A stretch of DNA of 56,658 nt from Saprospiraceae bacterium (GCA_028285085.1 JANQQI010000083.1:1-56658), one strand, 5' to 3'. Counted from the stretch's first letter, positions 1 through 8,937 are shown. A program made the numbers and translations. The notes: generated from the sequence alone by a model not told the origin.

Positions 1-3000
1 GTCGTCGGCAAAGGTGAGAATCACCAGTGGCCCTTCCTCGAAGGGACGCGCCCCGGCCCCAAGAGCCGACCCGACGAAATGATCGGTGTAGAAAAAGGCC
101 CGATCTACGAATATGGTCGCAACGTCGGCTCTTGTATTATTGGTGGCTTCAAGTACCACGGTGATCTTTGGCCATCGCTATACGACAAATATATCTACGC
201 GGACTTCACCACGCGTGATGTCTACGCACTGACCGAAGCCACCGATACTACCGAATTGTATAATCAGGTTTTGACCAAAATCCCACCGGAAGGCTCCGGA
301 GTGAAAACGGGACTATCCTCTTTCGCTACCGATTCCAAAGGAGAGATTTACTTTTTGAAATTGTACGGTCTAAATCTGGATGGGGGTAAAATTTATAAAT
401 TGTCTCAAGGCCCAACTTATCCAGAACCGCCTCAGTATTTGTCTCAAACCGGCGCCTTTACAGATCTCGCTACTCTGGAAACATCACCAGGGATTATCCC
501 TTATAAAACCAATGCGCCCTTATGGTCAGATGGTTCGGCGAAGCAGCGCTGGGTAGCTATTCCTAACGATGGCGATTTTGACTCACAAGAGGAGAAAGTG
601 CAGTTTCGCGAAGACGATTTCTGGCGTTTCCCGGAGGGAACAGTGTTCATCAAGCATTTCGAGCTACCGCTTGATCCGAATGATCCTTCCGTTACGACGC
701 GCTTGGAAACCCGGTTCTTTATTCTGGGAATTAATAAAACAGCCTACGGCGTGACTTACCGTTGGAACGAAGACCAGACGGATGCAGAATTGCTTTTCGC
801 AGAGGAATTTCGTGACATTCCGGTTATTCAGCCAGATGGCAGTGCCTTGATACAGCGTTGGAATTTCCCCAGTCGGGAACAATGTATGAACTGCCATAAT
901 CAACGTGCCGGTTATGTGCTTGGCGTGCAAACCAACCAGCTCAATGGCTTATTGACTTATCCCGAGACGGGCATGACGGTTAATCAACTAGAGGCTTGGC
1001 ACGAGATGGGGATTTTTAGTGATAACTTTCAAATGGCGGAATTAGAGCACTATCCAAAAGCGTATCCTTTGGATGCCGAAGAGGTGAGTCGTAGTTTGCG
1101 AATTCAGTCTTATATGGACTCCAACTGTAGCCATTGCCATTTCCCGGGAGGGGTACAAGGGGCTTTTGATGCGCGTTTTGGTACGCCATTGAGTCAGAAA
1201 AATATGTTGAATGCCGCCACGGTGAGCCTCAACTCTGCTCACAATCGTGTAATCATTGCACCCGGTGATACGCTGAATTCTGAACAATACCTCCGCGATA
1301 ACGCGGCCGGGGTGATGAATGCGATGCCACCACTCGCTAAAAATATTGTGGATACGGCTTTCATCGATTTGCTGGCCGAGTGGATCAATAGCATGCCTTA
1401 TGACTATCAGCCTGCCTGTGAAGAAAATTTATACACCTACGTTTCTGATCTCGAATGGGCAGAGGAGCCGTCGAATGGCTGGGGAGAAATTCAGGTTGAT
1501 CCGGGGAACAATGCTCGCTCCTTTTTCATCGAAGAAGACTTGATGATGATCCGTGGGAAATCCTACGAAAAGGGCTTAAAAGTACACGCTAATTCGACGA
1601 TGATCTATGATTTGGATGATGCAACGGGCTATGAGTATCTACTAGCGGAGATTGGTATTGATGATAATACTTGTAATCAAGGATCAGTTGTTTTCGAAGT
1701 GTTTGGGCAGAATCTGGAAGGTGGAGAGTATAAAGAGGAATTACTATACACTAGCCCTGTACTGCGACAATCGGATGATCCTTTGCCAATAAAAGTGGAG
1801 ATCGTTGGCTACGAACGCCTCCGCCTCCGCGTTGATGATGCTGACGATGGTCGTACTTGTGATCATGCGGATTGGGCGGATTTACGTTTGGAAATTACTT
1901 GCGAGCGCGATCTTTGCATGGACGGTCCGGCGGCCACTATTTCGCCGCGTGATTGGTCCCTGCGGGTGGTTGATAGCGAAGAGGCCAGCACCGACGAGTT
2001 GGCACATTATGCTTTTGACGATAATCCGCTGACGCATTGGCATACAGAGTGGGTGAACACTTCACCGGAATTACCGCATCAGATTGAGATTGATCTTGGC
2101 GGAATTTACAGCTTGGAGGGTTTCCGCTATTTGCCGCGTGCTGATGGCGTGCTTGATGGCGCAGTTGAAGATTATTCTTTGCTGATAAGCCGGGATGCCA
2201 AAGAATGGACAACCGTACAAAGCGGACGTTTTAGTTACGATGATCTGGAAACTTCGGCGCAGGAAATCCAATTTGAGGCGGTTGTCGGACGCTATGTTCG
2301 CTTCCGGGCGGAGTCTGAGCTATCCGGTAATCCATGGACGTCCATTGCGGAGCTGGATATGATCGGTAACATCTGCGAAGAATTGCCAATCGGCGAAGTT
2401 GGCTTGGCGATGGCTAACGATAATTGGCAGCGCGTACAACTAGATCATGAATACGTTTCTCCAGTAGTGGTGCTCGGTGCGATCAGTGCAATCAATGGTA
2501 GCCCGGCTCGTGCCATGATTCGTAATGTACAGACGAGTAGTTTTGAGTTGAAAGTTGATGGTTGGGCGTGTACTGGCGAAGGGCATACTCATGAGTTAGT
2601 GCCTTATATGGTTATGGAAGAGGGGAGCTATGAATTACAGCCCGGTAAGCGAGTAGTTGCTAGTAAGATTCGTAATTTGAAGACGACTTCACGTCGTGTG
2701 AGTTTCCCCCAAGCCTTTATTGAAAAACCAGTCGTCTTGGTACAGGAAATTGGGAATGAGACAAATGAACAGCTCATCCGGGTGCAGGCGAATGCCACCA
2801 ATACCGAAGCTTTTCAATTAGAGGCTTTGCCTTTGAATATGGCTGATTTTACGGCTACTGAAGTTGGTTGGATTGCCATTGAAACGGGATTGAATGAAGC
2901 GTCGCCACGTATGGAAATTGATTGGGTAGAGGTTAATGCTGCTGATTGGCAATCCTTGGCCTTCCAGCAAAATTACAGTGATAACCGCATTCTTTTTGCA

Positions 3001-3450
3001 GCTTTGAATAGCGGATCTTCTTCTTTCGCGGCTAATCTACGCTACGATCACCAACAGCTCAACGGGCAATCGGGACAACTTCGTCTGGAAAGCGCCGATT
3101 GCGAAGCGGCGACTTCGGCCGAAGAAATGGCTGGTTACTTGATCTTCGATCGACCGGGCTTCATCCACCAATATTTGAAAGATCCGGTGAACAACAGCCC
3201 AACGCATTTGATTGTCAAGGCGTATCCCAATCCAACTACGGGGATATTTACTCTGGAAGCCTTCCTGAATAATCGGGAAATTGGTGAAGCCTCCATCAAT
3301 ATTTACAATCCGTTGGGGCAACTGATTTATCAGCGCGAGCGCGTGGTGCCTATACTACCGATTGATTTGTCGCGCGAAGCTACCGGGGTATATTTGATCG
3401 AGGTGAAAGTTAACGGATTGAGTAAAACAGTGCGGCTGTTGAAAGAGTAG
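1..3450 (+). CDS. Large secreted PQQ-propeller / dihaem cytochrome / carbohydrate-binding protein with T9SS sorting domain (5' end outside window)
   Basis: The reading frame is open from base 1, so the true start lies upstream; 1149 codons are visible. Codons 1-135 resemble the end of a glucose/sorbosone dehydrogenase propeller (GENHQWP, then YADFTTRDVYAL). Codons 140-450 look like the SO2930-type dihaem cytochrome region, with two CxxCH haem motifs at C295-H299 (CMNCH) and C376-H380 (CSHCH). They are followed by an NPCBM-like module (about 455-610), an F5/8 type C discoidin-like module (about 645-790, with WTSIAELDMIG), and a beta-rich segment of unclear family (about 795-1050). A type IX secretion sorting domain (YPNPTTGIF to the end) closes the protein. 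It is predicted to be cell-surface or secreted, oxidising sugars or related alcohols and passing electrons to its own haems. This is inferred from domains only; the substrate is unknown. A terminator follows directly. Confidence 0.85.
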   Translation, partial: VVGKGENHQWPFLEGTRPGPKSRPDEMIGVEKGPIYEYGRNVGSCIIGGFKYHGDLWPSLYDKYIYADFTTRDVYALTEATDTTELYNQVLTKIPPEGSGVKTGLSSFATDSKGEIYFLKLYGLNLDGGKIYKLSQGPTYPEPPQYLSQTGAFTDLATLETSPGIIPYKTNAPLWSDGSAKQRWVAIPNDGDFDSQEEKVQFREDDFWRFPEGTVFIKHFELPLDPNDPSVTTRLETRFFILGINKTAYGVTYRWNEDQTDAELLFAEEFRDIPVIQPDGSALIQRWNFPSREQCMNCHNQRAGYVLGVQTNQLNGLLTYPETGMTVNQLEAWHEMGIFSDNFQMAELEHYPKAYPLDAEEVSRSLRIQSYMDSNCSHCHFPGGVQGAFDARFGTPLSQKNMLNAATVSLNSAHNRVIIAPGDTLNSEQYLRDNAAGVMNAMPPLAKNIVDTAFIDLLAEWINSMPYDYQPACEENLYTYVSDLEWAEEPSNGWGEIQVDPGNNARSFFIEEDLMMIRGKSYEKGLKVHANSTMIYDLDDATGYEYLLAEIGIDDNTCNQGSVVFEVFGQNLEGGEYKEELLYTSPVLRQSDDPLPIKVEIVGYERLRLRVDDADDGRTCDHADWADLRLEITCERDLCMDGPAATISPRDWSLRVVDSEEASTDELAHYAFDDNPLTHWHTEWVNTSPELPHQIEIDLGGIYSLEGFRYLPRADGVLDGAVEDYSLLISRDAKEWTTVQSGRFSYDDLETSAQEIQFEAVVGRYVRFRAESELSGNPWTSIAELDMIGNICEELPIGEVGLAMANDNWQRVQLDHEYVSPVVVLGAISAINGSPARAMIRNVQTSSFELKVDGWACTGEGHTHELVPYMVMEEGSYELQPGKRVVASKIRNLKTTSRRVSFPQAFIEKPVVLVQEIGNETNEQLIRVQANATNTEAFQLEALPLNMADFTATEVGWIAIETGLNEASPRMEIDWVEVNAADWQSLAFQQNYSDNRILFAALNSGSSSFAANLRYDHQQLNGQSGQLRLESADCEAATSAEEMAGYLIFDRPGFIHQYLKDPVNNSPTHLIVKAYPNPTTGIFTLEAFLNNREIGEASINIYNPLGQLIYQRERVVPILPIDLSREATGVYLIEVKVNGLSKTVRLLKE

Positions 3451-3472
3451 AAATTCATTTACTGAAAATAGG

Positions 3473-3509
3473 ACAGGCGTCATTTCTTTTCGGAGATGAC
3501 GCCTGTTTT
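3473..3509 (+). terminator. Rho-independent terminator after the PQQ/cytochrome gene
   Basis: A perfect 11-bp stem, ACAGGCGTCAT (3473-3483) with ATGACGCCTGT (3496-3506), encloses a 12-nt loop and is followed by a T run. It sits 23 nt after the stop codon at 3450. Confidence 0.88.
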
Positions 3510-3536
3510 GGTAGATTTGAAATCAGTAGGAATTAT

Positions 3537-3908
3537 TTAAGCGTATTCTTCAGTCAATCGATAAATGTCGGTCGGATTAGTGCACAAAATGGCCCGCTTG
3601 CCACGGATGGCGATGGGGGCTTTCAGCAATTCTGGATTGTAACGCAGCACATTTAGCCAGCCTTCAGCGTTGAATTCACGGCCGCGAATGTGGGACTGGT
3701 AATAAGGATGTGCCTTGTTCATCAGCTCCTTCGGATGCAGGTCGAGTGATTTCAGAATCATTCGCCAGCTAGTACCGGTAGAAGGGGTCTTACCAAATTC
3801 GTAGGCTCTCACATGTTTGACCATACTCTGAGCGTGGGCGACCGTTTTACGATCCGCACTAGAGGTGGAATTGTAGTAGATTAAAATTTCGCGTGGATGC
3901 GTTTTCAT
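3537..3908 (-). CDS. ArsC/Spx-family thioredoxin-fold protein lacking the usual active-site cysteine
   Basis: This 123-residue protein has the length and layout of the ArsC/Spx/YffB family: an N-terminal strand-loop (IYYNSTSS, residues 10-17), a helix with VKHVRAYEF, a central helical segment, and a C-terminal APIAIRGKRAILCTNPTDIYRL block that matches the family's RPIV...GKxxxG region. In classical members the first loop is NPxCSxS with a redox Cys. Here the loop reads NSTSS and has no Cys, so arsenate reductase chemistry is unlikely. It lies 88 nt downstream of the two-component regulator gene on the same strand and could be co-transcribed. A regulatory or structural role is possible; function is unknown. 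Confidence 0.75.
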   Translation of the reverse strand: MKTHPREILIYYNSTSSADRKTVAHAQSMVKHVRAYEFGKTPSTGTSWRMILKSLDLHPKELMNKAHPYYQSHIRGREFNAEGWLNVLRYNPELLKAPIAIRGKRAILCTNPTDIYRLTEEYA

Positions 3909-3996
3909 AATCGAAAATTTTGATTCTGAAAAAAATTAAACAATTAAAATAAATAAAATTCTTCAAAAATCAAAATTAAGTTTTGGTGAAAACGGC

Positions 3997-5046
3997 TTAT
4001 CCGGGTAAGTTGCGTAACTTTTCGAGCTCTAAAACGGTGATTTGAGTATGTTCGATTTTAATCAATCCTTCAGACTTGAAATCGCCAAGCGTACGGATGA
4101 CAGATTCTTTTGCGGTGCCGACTAAATTGGCGAGATCTTCCCGTGGGATAGAGATGGTACCACGGTCACTTTGGTGCTTTTCGTGTAGCTCGACCAAGGC
4201 TAGCGCTACGCGCTTGCGAATGGAATCATAGGCTAATTGAAGCAGTTGACCCTCCTTTTCTTCAACTTCATTGGCCAGGAGTTTAATGAAACTAGCAGCG
4301 ATATCGCGGTTCCCATAAAGCAGTTCCAGAAACTTGGCTTTGGGGATAAAGGCGATTTCAGAAGATTCCATCACGGCAGCACTATCCACGTAAGGTGTAC
4401 CGGCAATCAAGGCTTGATAGCCAAAAAAACTGCCATTGGAATGGAGATCGATGATGTACTCCTTACCCCATTCGTTGGTTTTGAACACTTTTACTTTACC
4501 ACTCTTCACGTAGAAAACCTTATTAGGATAATCGCCTTCACTATAGAGGTTGTCTTTTTTGCGAAATTCGTGAAAGCTTTGCTGCTCGGATAACTCTTGT
4601 AAAGCTTGTTGGCCACGGGCCTCGTCAACCAGCATCTGGAAGGTATTGACAGGATCGTCTTTCTTGCGATGCAGGCGTTCGCTTTTACTCAAGCGTACTT
4701 CGATCGCATCCAAAAGCTCGACATCGTCGAAGGGTTTGGTAATGTAATCGTCTGCGCCGAGGTTCATGCCTTTGCGGAAGTCCATTTTATCCGCTTTGGC
4801 CGTCAGAAAAATAAATGGGATATCAAAGGTGGCCGGTTTTTTACTCAAAATGCGTAGCACGCCGAAGCCATCTAATTCTGGCATCATGACATCGCAAATG
4901 ATAAGGTCGGGCGGATTGGCGAGAGCAACTTGTACCCCGATTTTACCATTTTCGGCACTACGGACATCGTAATTTGAGAGTTCCAGAATTTCGCATAAGT
5001 TTTCTCGTACCTCTGGGTTATCCTCGATGACTAAAATACTTTTCAT
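3997..5046 (-). CDS. Response regulator with receiver and CRP/FNR-type output
   Basis: A 349-residue cytoplasmic regulator. Residues 1-120 form a receiver domain with phospho-acceptor D52 (CDVMMPELDGFG) and conserved K104 (ITKPFDD). A cyclic-nucleotide-like beta-barrel follows (about 155-265; EFRKKDNLYSEGD, GSFFGYQAL), then a Crp-type winged helix (about 275-345). Its recognition helix AKESVIRTLGDF keeps the Glu and Arg that CRP and FNR use to read TGA half-sites. Its start codon overlaps the kinase stop by 4 bp (5043-5046), so the two are translationally coupled. FixL normally pairs with FixJ, which has a LuxR-type output; here the output is CRP/FNR-type. No Cys cluster for an FNR iron-sulfur centre is seen, so phosphorylation is the likely input. 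Confidence 0.93.
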   Translation of the reverse strand: MKSILVIEDNPEVRENLCEILELSNYDVRSAENGKIGVQVALANPPDLIICDVMMPELDGFGVLRILSKKPATFDIPFIFLTAKADKMDFRKGMNLGADDYITKPFDDVELLDAIEVRLSKSERLHRKKDDPVNTFQMLVDEARGQQALQELSEQQSFHEFRKKDNLYSEGDYPNKVFYVKSGKVKVFKTNEWGKEYIIDLHSNGSFFGYQALIAGTPYVDSAAVMESSEIAFIPKAKFLELLYGNRDIAASFIKLLANEVEEKEGQLLQLAYDSIRKRVALALVELHEKHQSDRGTISIPREDLANLVGTAKESVIRTLGDFKSEGLIKIEHTQITVLELEKLRNLPG

Positions 5047-6320
5047 GTTCTAGCTTTTAAAGGAATCATAATTCTGAAAGTAGAACCTACATTTTCCTCA
5101 CTATCAAAATTGATGGTGCCCCCCATCATCTCCAGATAACTGCGAACAATACTCAGGCCTAAACCTGTTCCTTGAATATTTGCCGAGTTGGTGGCTCGGA
5201 AAAAGCGTTCGAACATATACTCCTGATCCGCTTGGGGGATACCAATCCCTTCGTCACGCACTGCGATTTGAAGAAAGTCGGTTTCTATTTTACAGTATAA
5301 ATAAATTTTCTTGCCTTCCGGCGAGTACTTAATAGCGTTGGAAACGAGGTTGTAAATGATATTTTTTAGAAGATGCTCATCTAAGATAACGGTCGCATCA
5401 TTCCATTCTTTTTCATAAACGAATTCTTGTCCTGGCTTGAGTAACCCCTGCATCTCGTCGAGTACCGTTCGGCAGAATTCATTAAGATCCAATTCCACGG
5501 GATGATAGCCCACTTTGCCTTCTTCCAGTTTGCTTAAGGATAAGAAATCATTGAGTACATTGGTAAGGGTCGTTACGGCGGATTTGATCCGATTGATATG
5601 TTTTTCGCGTTGCGGTTGTTGATCCTCCTTTGGATAGCGACCCAGCAATGAAGCCGAAGATAGAATAGTACTGAGTGGGGTACGAAATTCATGTGACGCC
5701 ATGGATACGAAACGCGACTTGAGCTCCCCGAGTTCTTTTTCCTTATCTAAAGCCTTGCGAATATCTTCTTCACTACGTCGTAATGCTTCTTCGACTTTTT
5801 CACGCTCATCGATCTCTGTTTCGAGAATTTGGTTGGTATGTTGTAGTTGTTCGATTGCCTTGGAAAGCTCTTCGGTACGACGGGTTACCTTTTGCTCTAG
5901 CTTAGTATTGAGCCGTAGAATTTCGCTTTGTGCATTTTTTACTTCGGTCAGGTCGTGCACGATCCCCGTGAAAATAATCCGATTATTTAGTTTTACTTCA
6001 CTCACGGCCAAACGCATTGGGAAAGTCGTTCCATCTTTACGTTGGCCGTCCACCTCACGGCCGACCCCAATGATTTTAGGTCGTCGCGTTTTGACGTAAT
6101 TAGAAAGATACTCATCGTGCCGTTGACGATGAGGCGCGGGCATCAACATCTTGACGTTTTGACCGATGACTTCTTCGGTCGTGTATTGAAACAGCTTTCT
6201 GGCGGCTCTATTGTAAGATTCAATAATTCCATTTTGGTCGATCGTAATGATGCCATCGATAGCTGTGGCGAAAATAGCTGCTAGTCTCTGAGCCTCTTCA
6301 CTATTTGATGTTGATTTCAA
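5043..6320 (-). CDS. FixL-like PAS sensor histidine kinase (putative haem/oxygen sensor)
   Basis: A 425-residue soluble kinase with no membrane segment. A PAS domain (about 10-125) is followed by a coiled coil (130-205), HisKA with phospho-acceptor H210 (SMASHEFRTP), and HATPase_c with N box (LVSNAIKYSPEGK), G1 (DEGIGIP), F box (FERFFR) and G2 (GTGLGLSIV). The PAS matches FixL: H68 in RHDEYL, I83 and R88 in IIGVGR stand at the same spacing as haem ligand H200 and distal I215/R220 of Bradyrhizobium FixL. Haem-based oxygen sensing is therefore plausible but not shown; PAS domains of this type without haem also exist. It is the first gene of an operon with the CRP-type regulator and is divergent from the CBS gene. 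Confidence 0.92.
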   Translation of the reverse strand: MKSTSNSEEAQRLAAIFATAIDGIITIDQNGIIESYNRAARKLFQYTTEEVIGQNVKMLMPAPHRQRHDEYLSNYVKTRRPKIIGVGREVDGQRKDGTTFPMRLAVSEVKLNNRIIFTGIVHDLTEVKNAQSEILRLNTKLEQKVTRRTEELSKAIEQLQHTNQILETEIDEREKVEEALRRSEEDIRKALDKEKELGELKSRFVSMASHEFRTPLSTILSSASLLGRYPKEDQQPQREKHINRIKSAVTTLTNVLNDFLSLSKLEEGKVGYHPVELDLNEFCRTVLDEMQGLLKPGQEFVYEKEWNDATVILDEHLLKNIIYNLVSNAIKYSPEGKKIYLYCKIETDFLQIAVRDEGIGIPQADQEYMFERFFRATNSANIQGTGLGLSIVRSYLEMMGGTINFDSEENVGSTFRIMIPLKART

Positions 6321-6436
6321 ATTTTTAATTTGGTTGTGGACTACAAAATAAAAGAAGTTCTTCTAAAAACTGGAAACAGTATAATGTATTCGGATAATTA
6401 ATTTTTAAAAGTGCAATCGTGGTGGTCTGTAAGGGG

Positions 6437-6471
6437 TGATGAAAATCATGTTTTAAAACTGATAAAAGTCA
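6437..6471. promoter_or_regulatory. Two FNR/CRP-like palindromic sites in the kinase-CBS divergent intergenic region
   Basis: TGAT-GAAA-ATCA at 6437-6448 is a perfect 4-4-4 inverted repeat with the spacing of an FNR box (TTGAT-N4-ATCAA), although the outermost bases differ. A second, imperfect copy, TGAT-AAAA-GTCA, lies at 6460-6471, 23 bp away or about two helical turns. Both are about 70-105 bp upstream of the CBS gene and about 120 bp upstream of the kinase gene. They are natural candidates for binding by the CRP/FNR-type regulator encoded next door. Confidence 0.45.
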
Positions 6472-6542
6472 ACGTCTAAAGAGCGAAAAGCAGGCATTTT
6501 TGAAGTGAAATCAATATTAAATAACCTTGAAACCCAGATATT

Positions 6543-6965
6543 ATGAATGTCTTAGATCCCATCAAAACAATCATGAGTACCAAATTGCTGACGGTTACAC
6601 CTAAGGATCCTTTGGTAGACGTGAAGAAAATATTCGATGAACATAATATTCACCACTTGCCTGTGGTACGCTATAAAACAATCGTAGGCCTGATCAGTAA
6701 AACGGACTTGCTGTATTTCCTCAAAGGAGCGAGCAGCGATGGCTACGAAAAAATTCTGAACGAAGCACGATTGAATAATTATTTGGCCGAAGAGATCATG
6801 ACAACTGGTCTGGCAAAACTTAGCCCAAATGAAAAAATTGCGACCGCAGTGGAGGTGTTTAAAGAGAACCTCTTTCACGCCATTCCTATCGTAGAAAATG
6901 ATGAGCTGGTCGGTATTTTGACCACTTACGATATCATAAAGAATTTGTCTATTGCACACGTTTAA
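6543..6965 (+). CDS. CBS-domain pair protein
   Basis: A 140-residue protein made almost entirely of two CBS motifs, about 5-62 (IMSTKLLTVTPKDPLVDVKK, then HHLPVV, ISKTDLL) and about 78-138 (IMTTGLAKLSPNEKIATAVE, then HAIPIV, GILTTYDI). Stand-alone CBS pairs bind adenine nucleotides or related ligands and act as small energy or signal sensors; the partner is not visible. The gene is transcribed away from the FixL-like kinase operon, with FNR-like sites between them and a strong terminator after it. It is thus a single-gene unit likely under control of that two-component system (inference). Confidence 0.92.
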   Translation: MNVLDPIKTIMSTKLLTVTPKDPLVDVKKIFDEHNIHHLPVVRYKTIVGLISKTDLLYFLKGASSDGYEKILNEARLNNYLAEEIMTTGLAKLSPNEKIATAVEVFKENLFHAIPIVENDELVGILTTYDIIKNLSIAHV

Positions 6966-6983
6966 GGCTAATCATGATGAATG

Positions 6984-7026
6984 CCGTAATTCTTCTCTGA
7001 AAAAGAGTAAGAATTACGGTTTTTTT
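6984..7026 (+). terminator. Rho-independent terminator after the CBS gene
   Basis: A perfect 11-bp stem, CCGTAATTCTT (6984-6994) with AAGAATTACGG (7009-7019), is followed by seven T residues. It lies 18 nt after the stop codon. Confidence 0.92.
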
Positions 7027-7232
7027 AAGAAATGTAGTAGACGAAATAGAGATTTGAAACGTTGTAAAAGTGAGTTGTTTTTTGATGATTTTCGTTTTTT
7101 TTAAAGCGAATGAATTAGATCAAATTACGTCACATTTAGCAGCGTATTTTTTTCTCTTTAAATAAGTGCGAATTTTCGCTCAAAAGGCAACTTTTAGTGT
7201 CCCCAAAACGTTTAATAGACAAAAGTAAACCC

Positions 7233-7436
7233 ATGATCACGCCACGTCCCATCCAGAATTTGACCACCGAAGATTATGACTTTCTACTCGGTGCGGAAGC
7301 CATGCCTTATTCGACTTTCTTTTCCAAAGAAGTACCCATTGCGCCACCAGCTACTGAGGTGGTTTCTGAATCTGTTGAGCAGATGAAGCTTTGGTCCCGC
7401 TTTGCCCAAATGTTCCGTCGATCCAAAGTTGCTTAA
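7233..7436 (+). CDS. Small protein of unknown function
   Basis: A 67-residue ORF from the ATG at 7233; an upstream GTG at 7197 would give 79 residues. The product is not recognised. It starts MITPRPIQNLT, has an acidic segment TTEDYDFLLG, a proline/valine-rich middle and a basic amphipathic C-terminal end (LWSRFAQMFRRSKVA). There is no signal peptide or membrane span. The 206-nt AT-rich stretch before it follows a terminator, so it probably has its own promoter. Coding status is uncertain, though the sequence has ordinary amino-acid composition and no strong rival frame. Confidence 0.5.
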   Translation: MITPRPIQNLTTEDYDFLLGAEAMPYSTFFSKEVPIAPPATEVVSESVEQMKLWSRFAQMFRRSKVA

Positions 7437-7625
7437 TGTTATTTGTTAAGCACTAAGTAAGGCAAATTATGTAGGCTAGTTTCAAAGAGATGAAGTTAGC
7501 CTGATCTTCCATTATTTTTTCCGAATCAATATCTTGTCAATCATCCAAGACTGGAGTTCCGTTATGTGACGGCGAGCATAAATTCGAGATTTTTACTAAA
7601 TTTCGACTTCAATAAGCGATAGTCA

Positions 7626-8474
7626 ATGAGCTTGCAGGAGATACTGGAGTATAATTTTATCAATATTGGGGGGTATAGCCTCAATTTGCTTAAGCTGCTG
7701 TTGTCTTTGGCCATCTTCTTTGGGGCCCGTTTTTTTATCTGGACCTTGGTCCGGTTGATGGTCAAACCGATCCTCAAGCGGCAAAAGAAACTAGATGTTG
7801 GCCGGGCCTACGCTTTCCAAACCTTTCTCAGATATTTTATTTACTTCATTGCCGTACTATTGATGCTGCAAACCTTAGGGGTTCAGCTATCGGTACTTTG
7901 GGCCGGATCGGCGGCATTGTTGGTGGGATTAGGATTTGGCTTACAGCAGACTTTTAATGATTTTATCTCGGGATTAATCTTACTATTTGAAGGGAGTGTT
8001 GAAGTGGGCGACGTAATTGTCGTGGATGGCATCGTTGGTCGCATCCGAGAGATTGGGTTGCGAACCACGGAGTTGGATTCCCGAGACGATGTGTCGCACA
8101 TTATTCCCAATTCAAAAATTGTATCTAATACGACCATTAATTGGAGTCACAATGAAATACCAACACGTTTTCAAATCAAAATTGGCGTAGCTTATGGTTC
8201 GGATGTTCAACTCGTGACAAAGCTATTATTGCAAGCAGCTTCAGAGCATCCTAAGGTTTTAGATGAGCCGGAGTCAAAAGTAATGTTTAAAGACTTTGGC
8301 AATTCTTCTCTGGATTTTGAACTGCACCTCTTTAGTTTTGCTTATATGGAGATCGAGTTTGTGCGGAGTGATTTGCGCTATCGCATCAATGCACTTTTTC
8401 AACAAAACAATATTGAAATTCCTTTCCCCCAGCAAGATGTTTGGTTGCGTAGCAAAGACAGTGACCAAAGTTGA
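7626..8474 (+). CDS. mscS: Small-conductance mechanosensitive channel (MscS family)
   Basis: A 282-residue inner-membrane channel that opens under membrane tension to release solutes during hypo-osmotic shock. Three hydrophobic helices are visible (about 20-45, 60-85, 90-125). The pore-lining TM3 carries the Gly/Ala-rich packing sequence LLVGLGFGLQQTFNDFISG, followed by the diagnostic LLFEGSVEVGDVIVVDG of the MscS beta domain and the soluble alpha/beta vestibule to the end. The length matches E. coli MscS (286 aa). The ATG at 7626 places TM1 correctly. It is followed 31 nt later by tsaE on the same strand. Confidence 0.93.
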   Translation: MSLQEILEYNFINIGGYSLNLLKLLLSLAIFFGARFFIWTLVRLMVKPILKRQKKLDVGRAYAFQTFLRYFIYFIAVLLMLQTLGVQLSVLWAGSAALLVGLGFGLQQTFNDFISGLILLFEGSVEVGDVIVVDGIVGRIREIGLRTTELDSRDDVSHIIPNSKIVSNTTINWSHNEIPTRFQIKIGVAYGSDVQLVTKLLLQAASEHPKVLDEPESKVMFKDFGNSSLDFELHLFSFAYMEIEFVRSDLRYRINALFQQNNIEIPFPQQDVWLRSKDSDQS

Positions 8475-8505
8475 TACTTCCTAATGCCTTTATCGATTTG
8501 ATGAC

Positions 8506-8937
8506 ATGCACGAATTTATAATTTCCTCATTGGATGAATTACCTGCTCTGGCCGAACAGCTACTTCGACTGGCTGGCGATCGAAAAGTCTGGTTGTTTTC
8601 CGGTGAAATTGGCGCGGGGAAAACAACTTTGATTAAAGCGATTTGTGATCAATTGGGGGTAACCGAAACGGTGAGTAGTCCTACTTTTTCACTCGTCAAC
8701 GAATACCGTTATCAAGAAGCAAGTACTCAGCGAGCGGCAGCAATCTATCATCTTGATTTGTATCGTTTAAAAAGTCTGGAAGAGGCTTTGGATATTGGAA
8801 TTGAGGACTATTTGTACAGTGGAGACTTCTGCTGGATTGAATGGCCGGCCTTGATCTTGCCCATTTTGCCACAAGAGGTGGCACAAATTAAGATTGAAAT
8901 ATTTGAAAATTCATTTCGAAAAGTTATATTTTTGTAG
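8506..8937 (+). CDS. tsaE: tRNA threonylcarbamoyladenosine biosynthesis ATPase TsaE
   Basis: A 143-residue cytoplasmic P-loop protein that works with TsaB and TsaD to make the t6A37 modification in tRNAs reading ANN codons. Visible features are the Walker A motif GEIGAGKT (33-40), the TsaE signature SSPTFSLVNEY (about 58-67), the YHLDLYRL motif, and WIEWPALI near the C-terminus. Length is typical of the family. It lies between mscS and alanine dehydrogenase on the same strand with short gaps and may be transcribed with them. Confidence 0.95.
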   Translation: MHEFIISSLDELPALAEQLLRLAGDRKVWLFSGEIGAGKTTLIKAICDQLGVTETVSSPTFSLVNEYRYQEASTQRAAAIYHLDLYRLKSLEEALDIGIEDYLYSGDFCWIEWPALILPILPQEVAQIKIEIFENSFRKVIFL

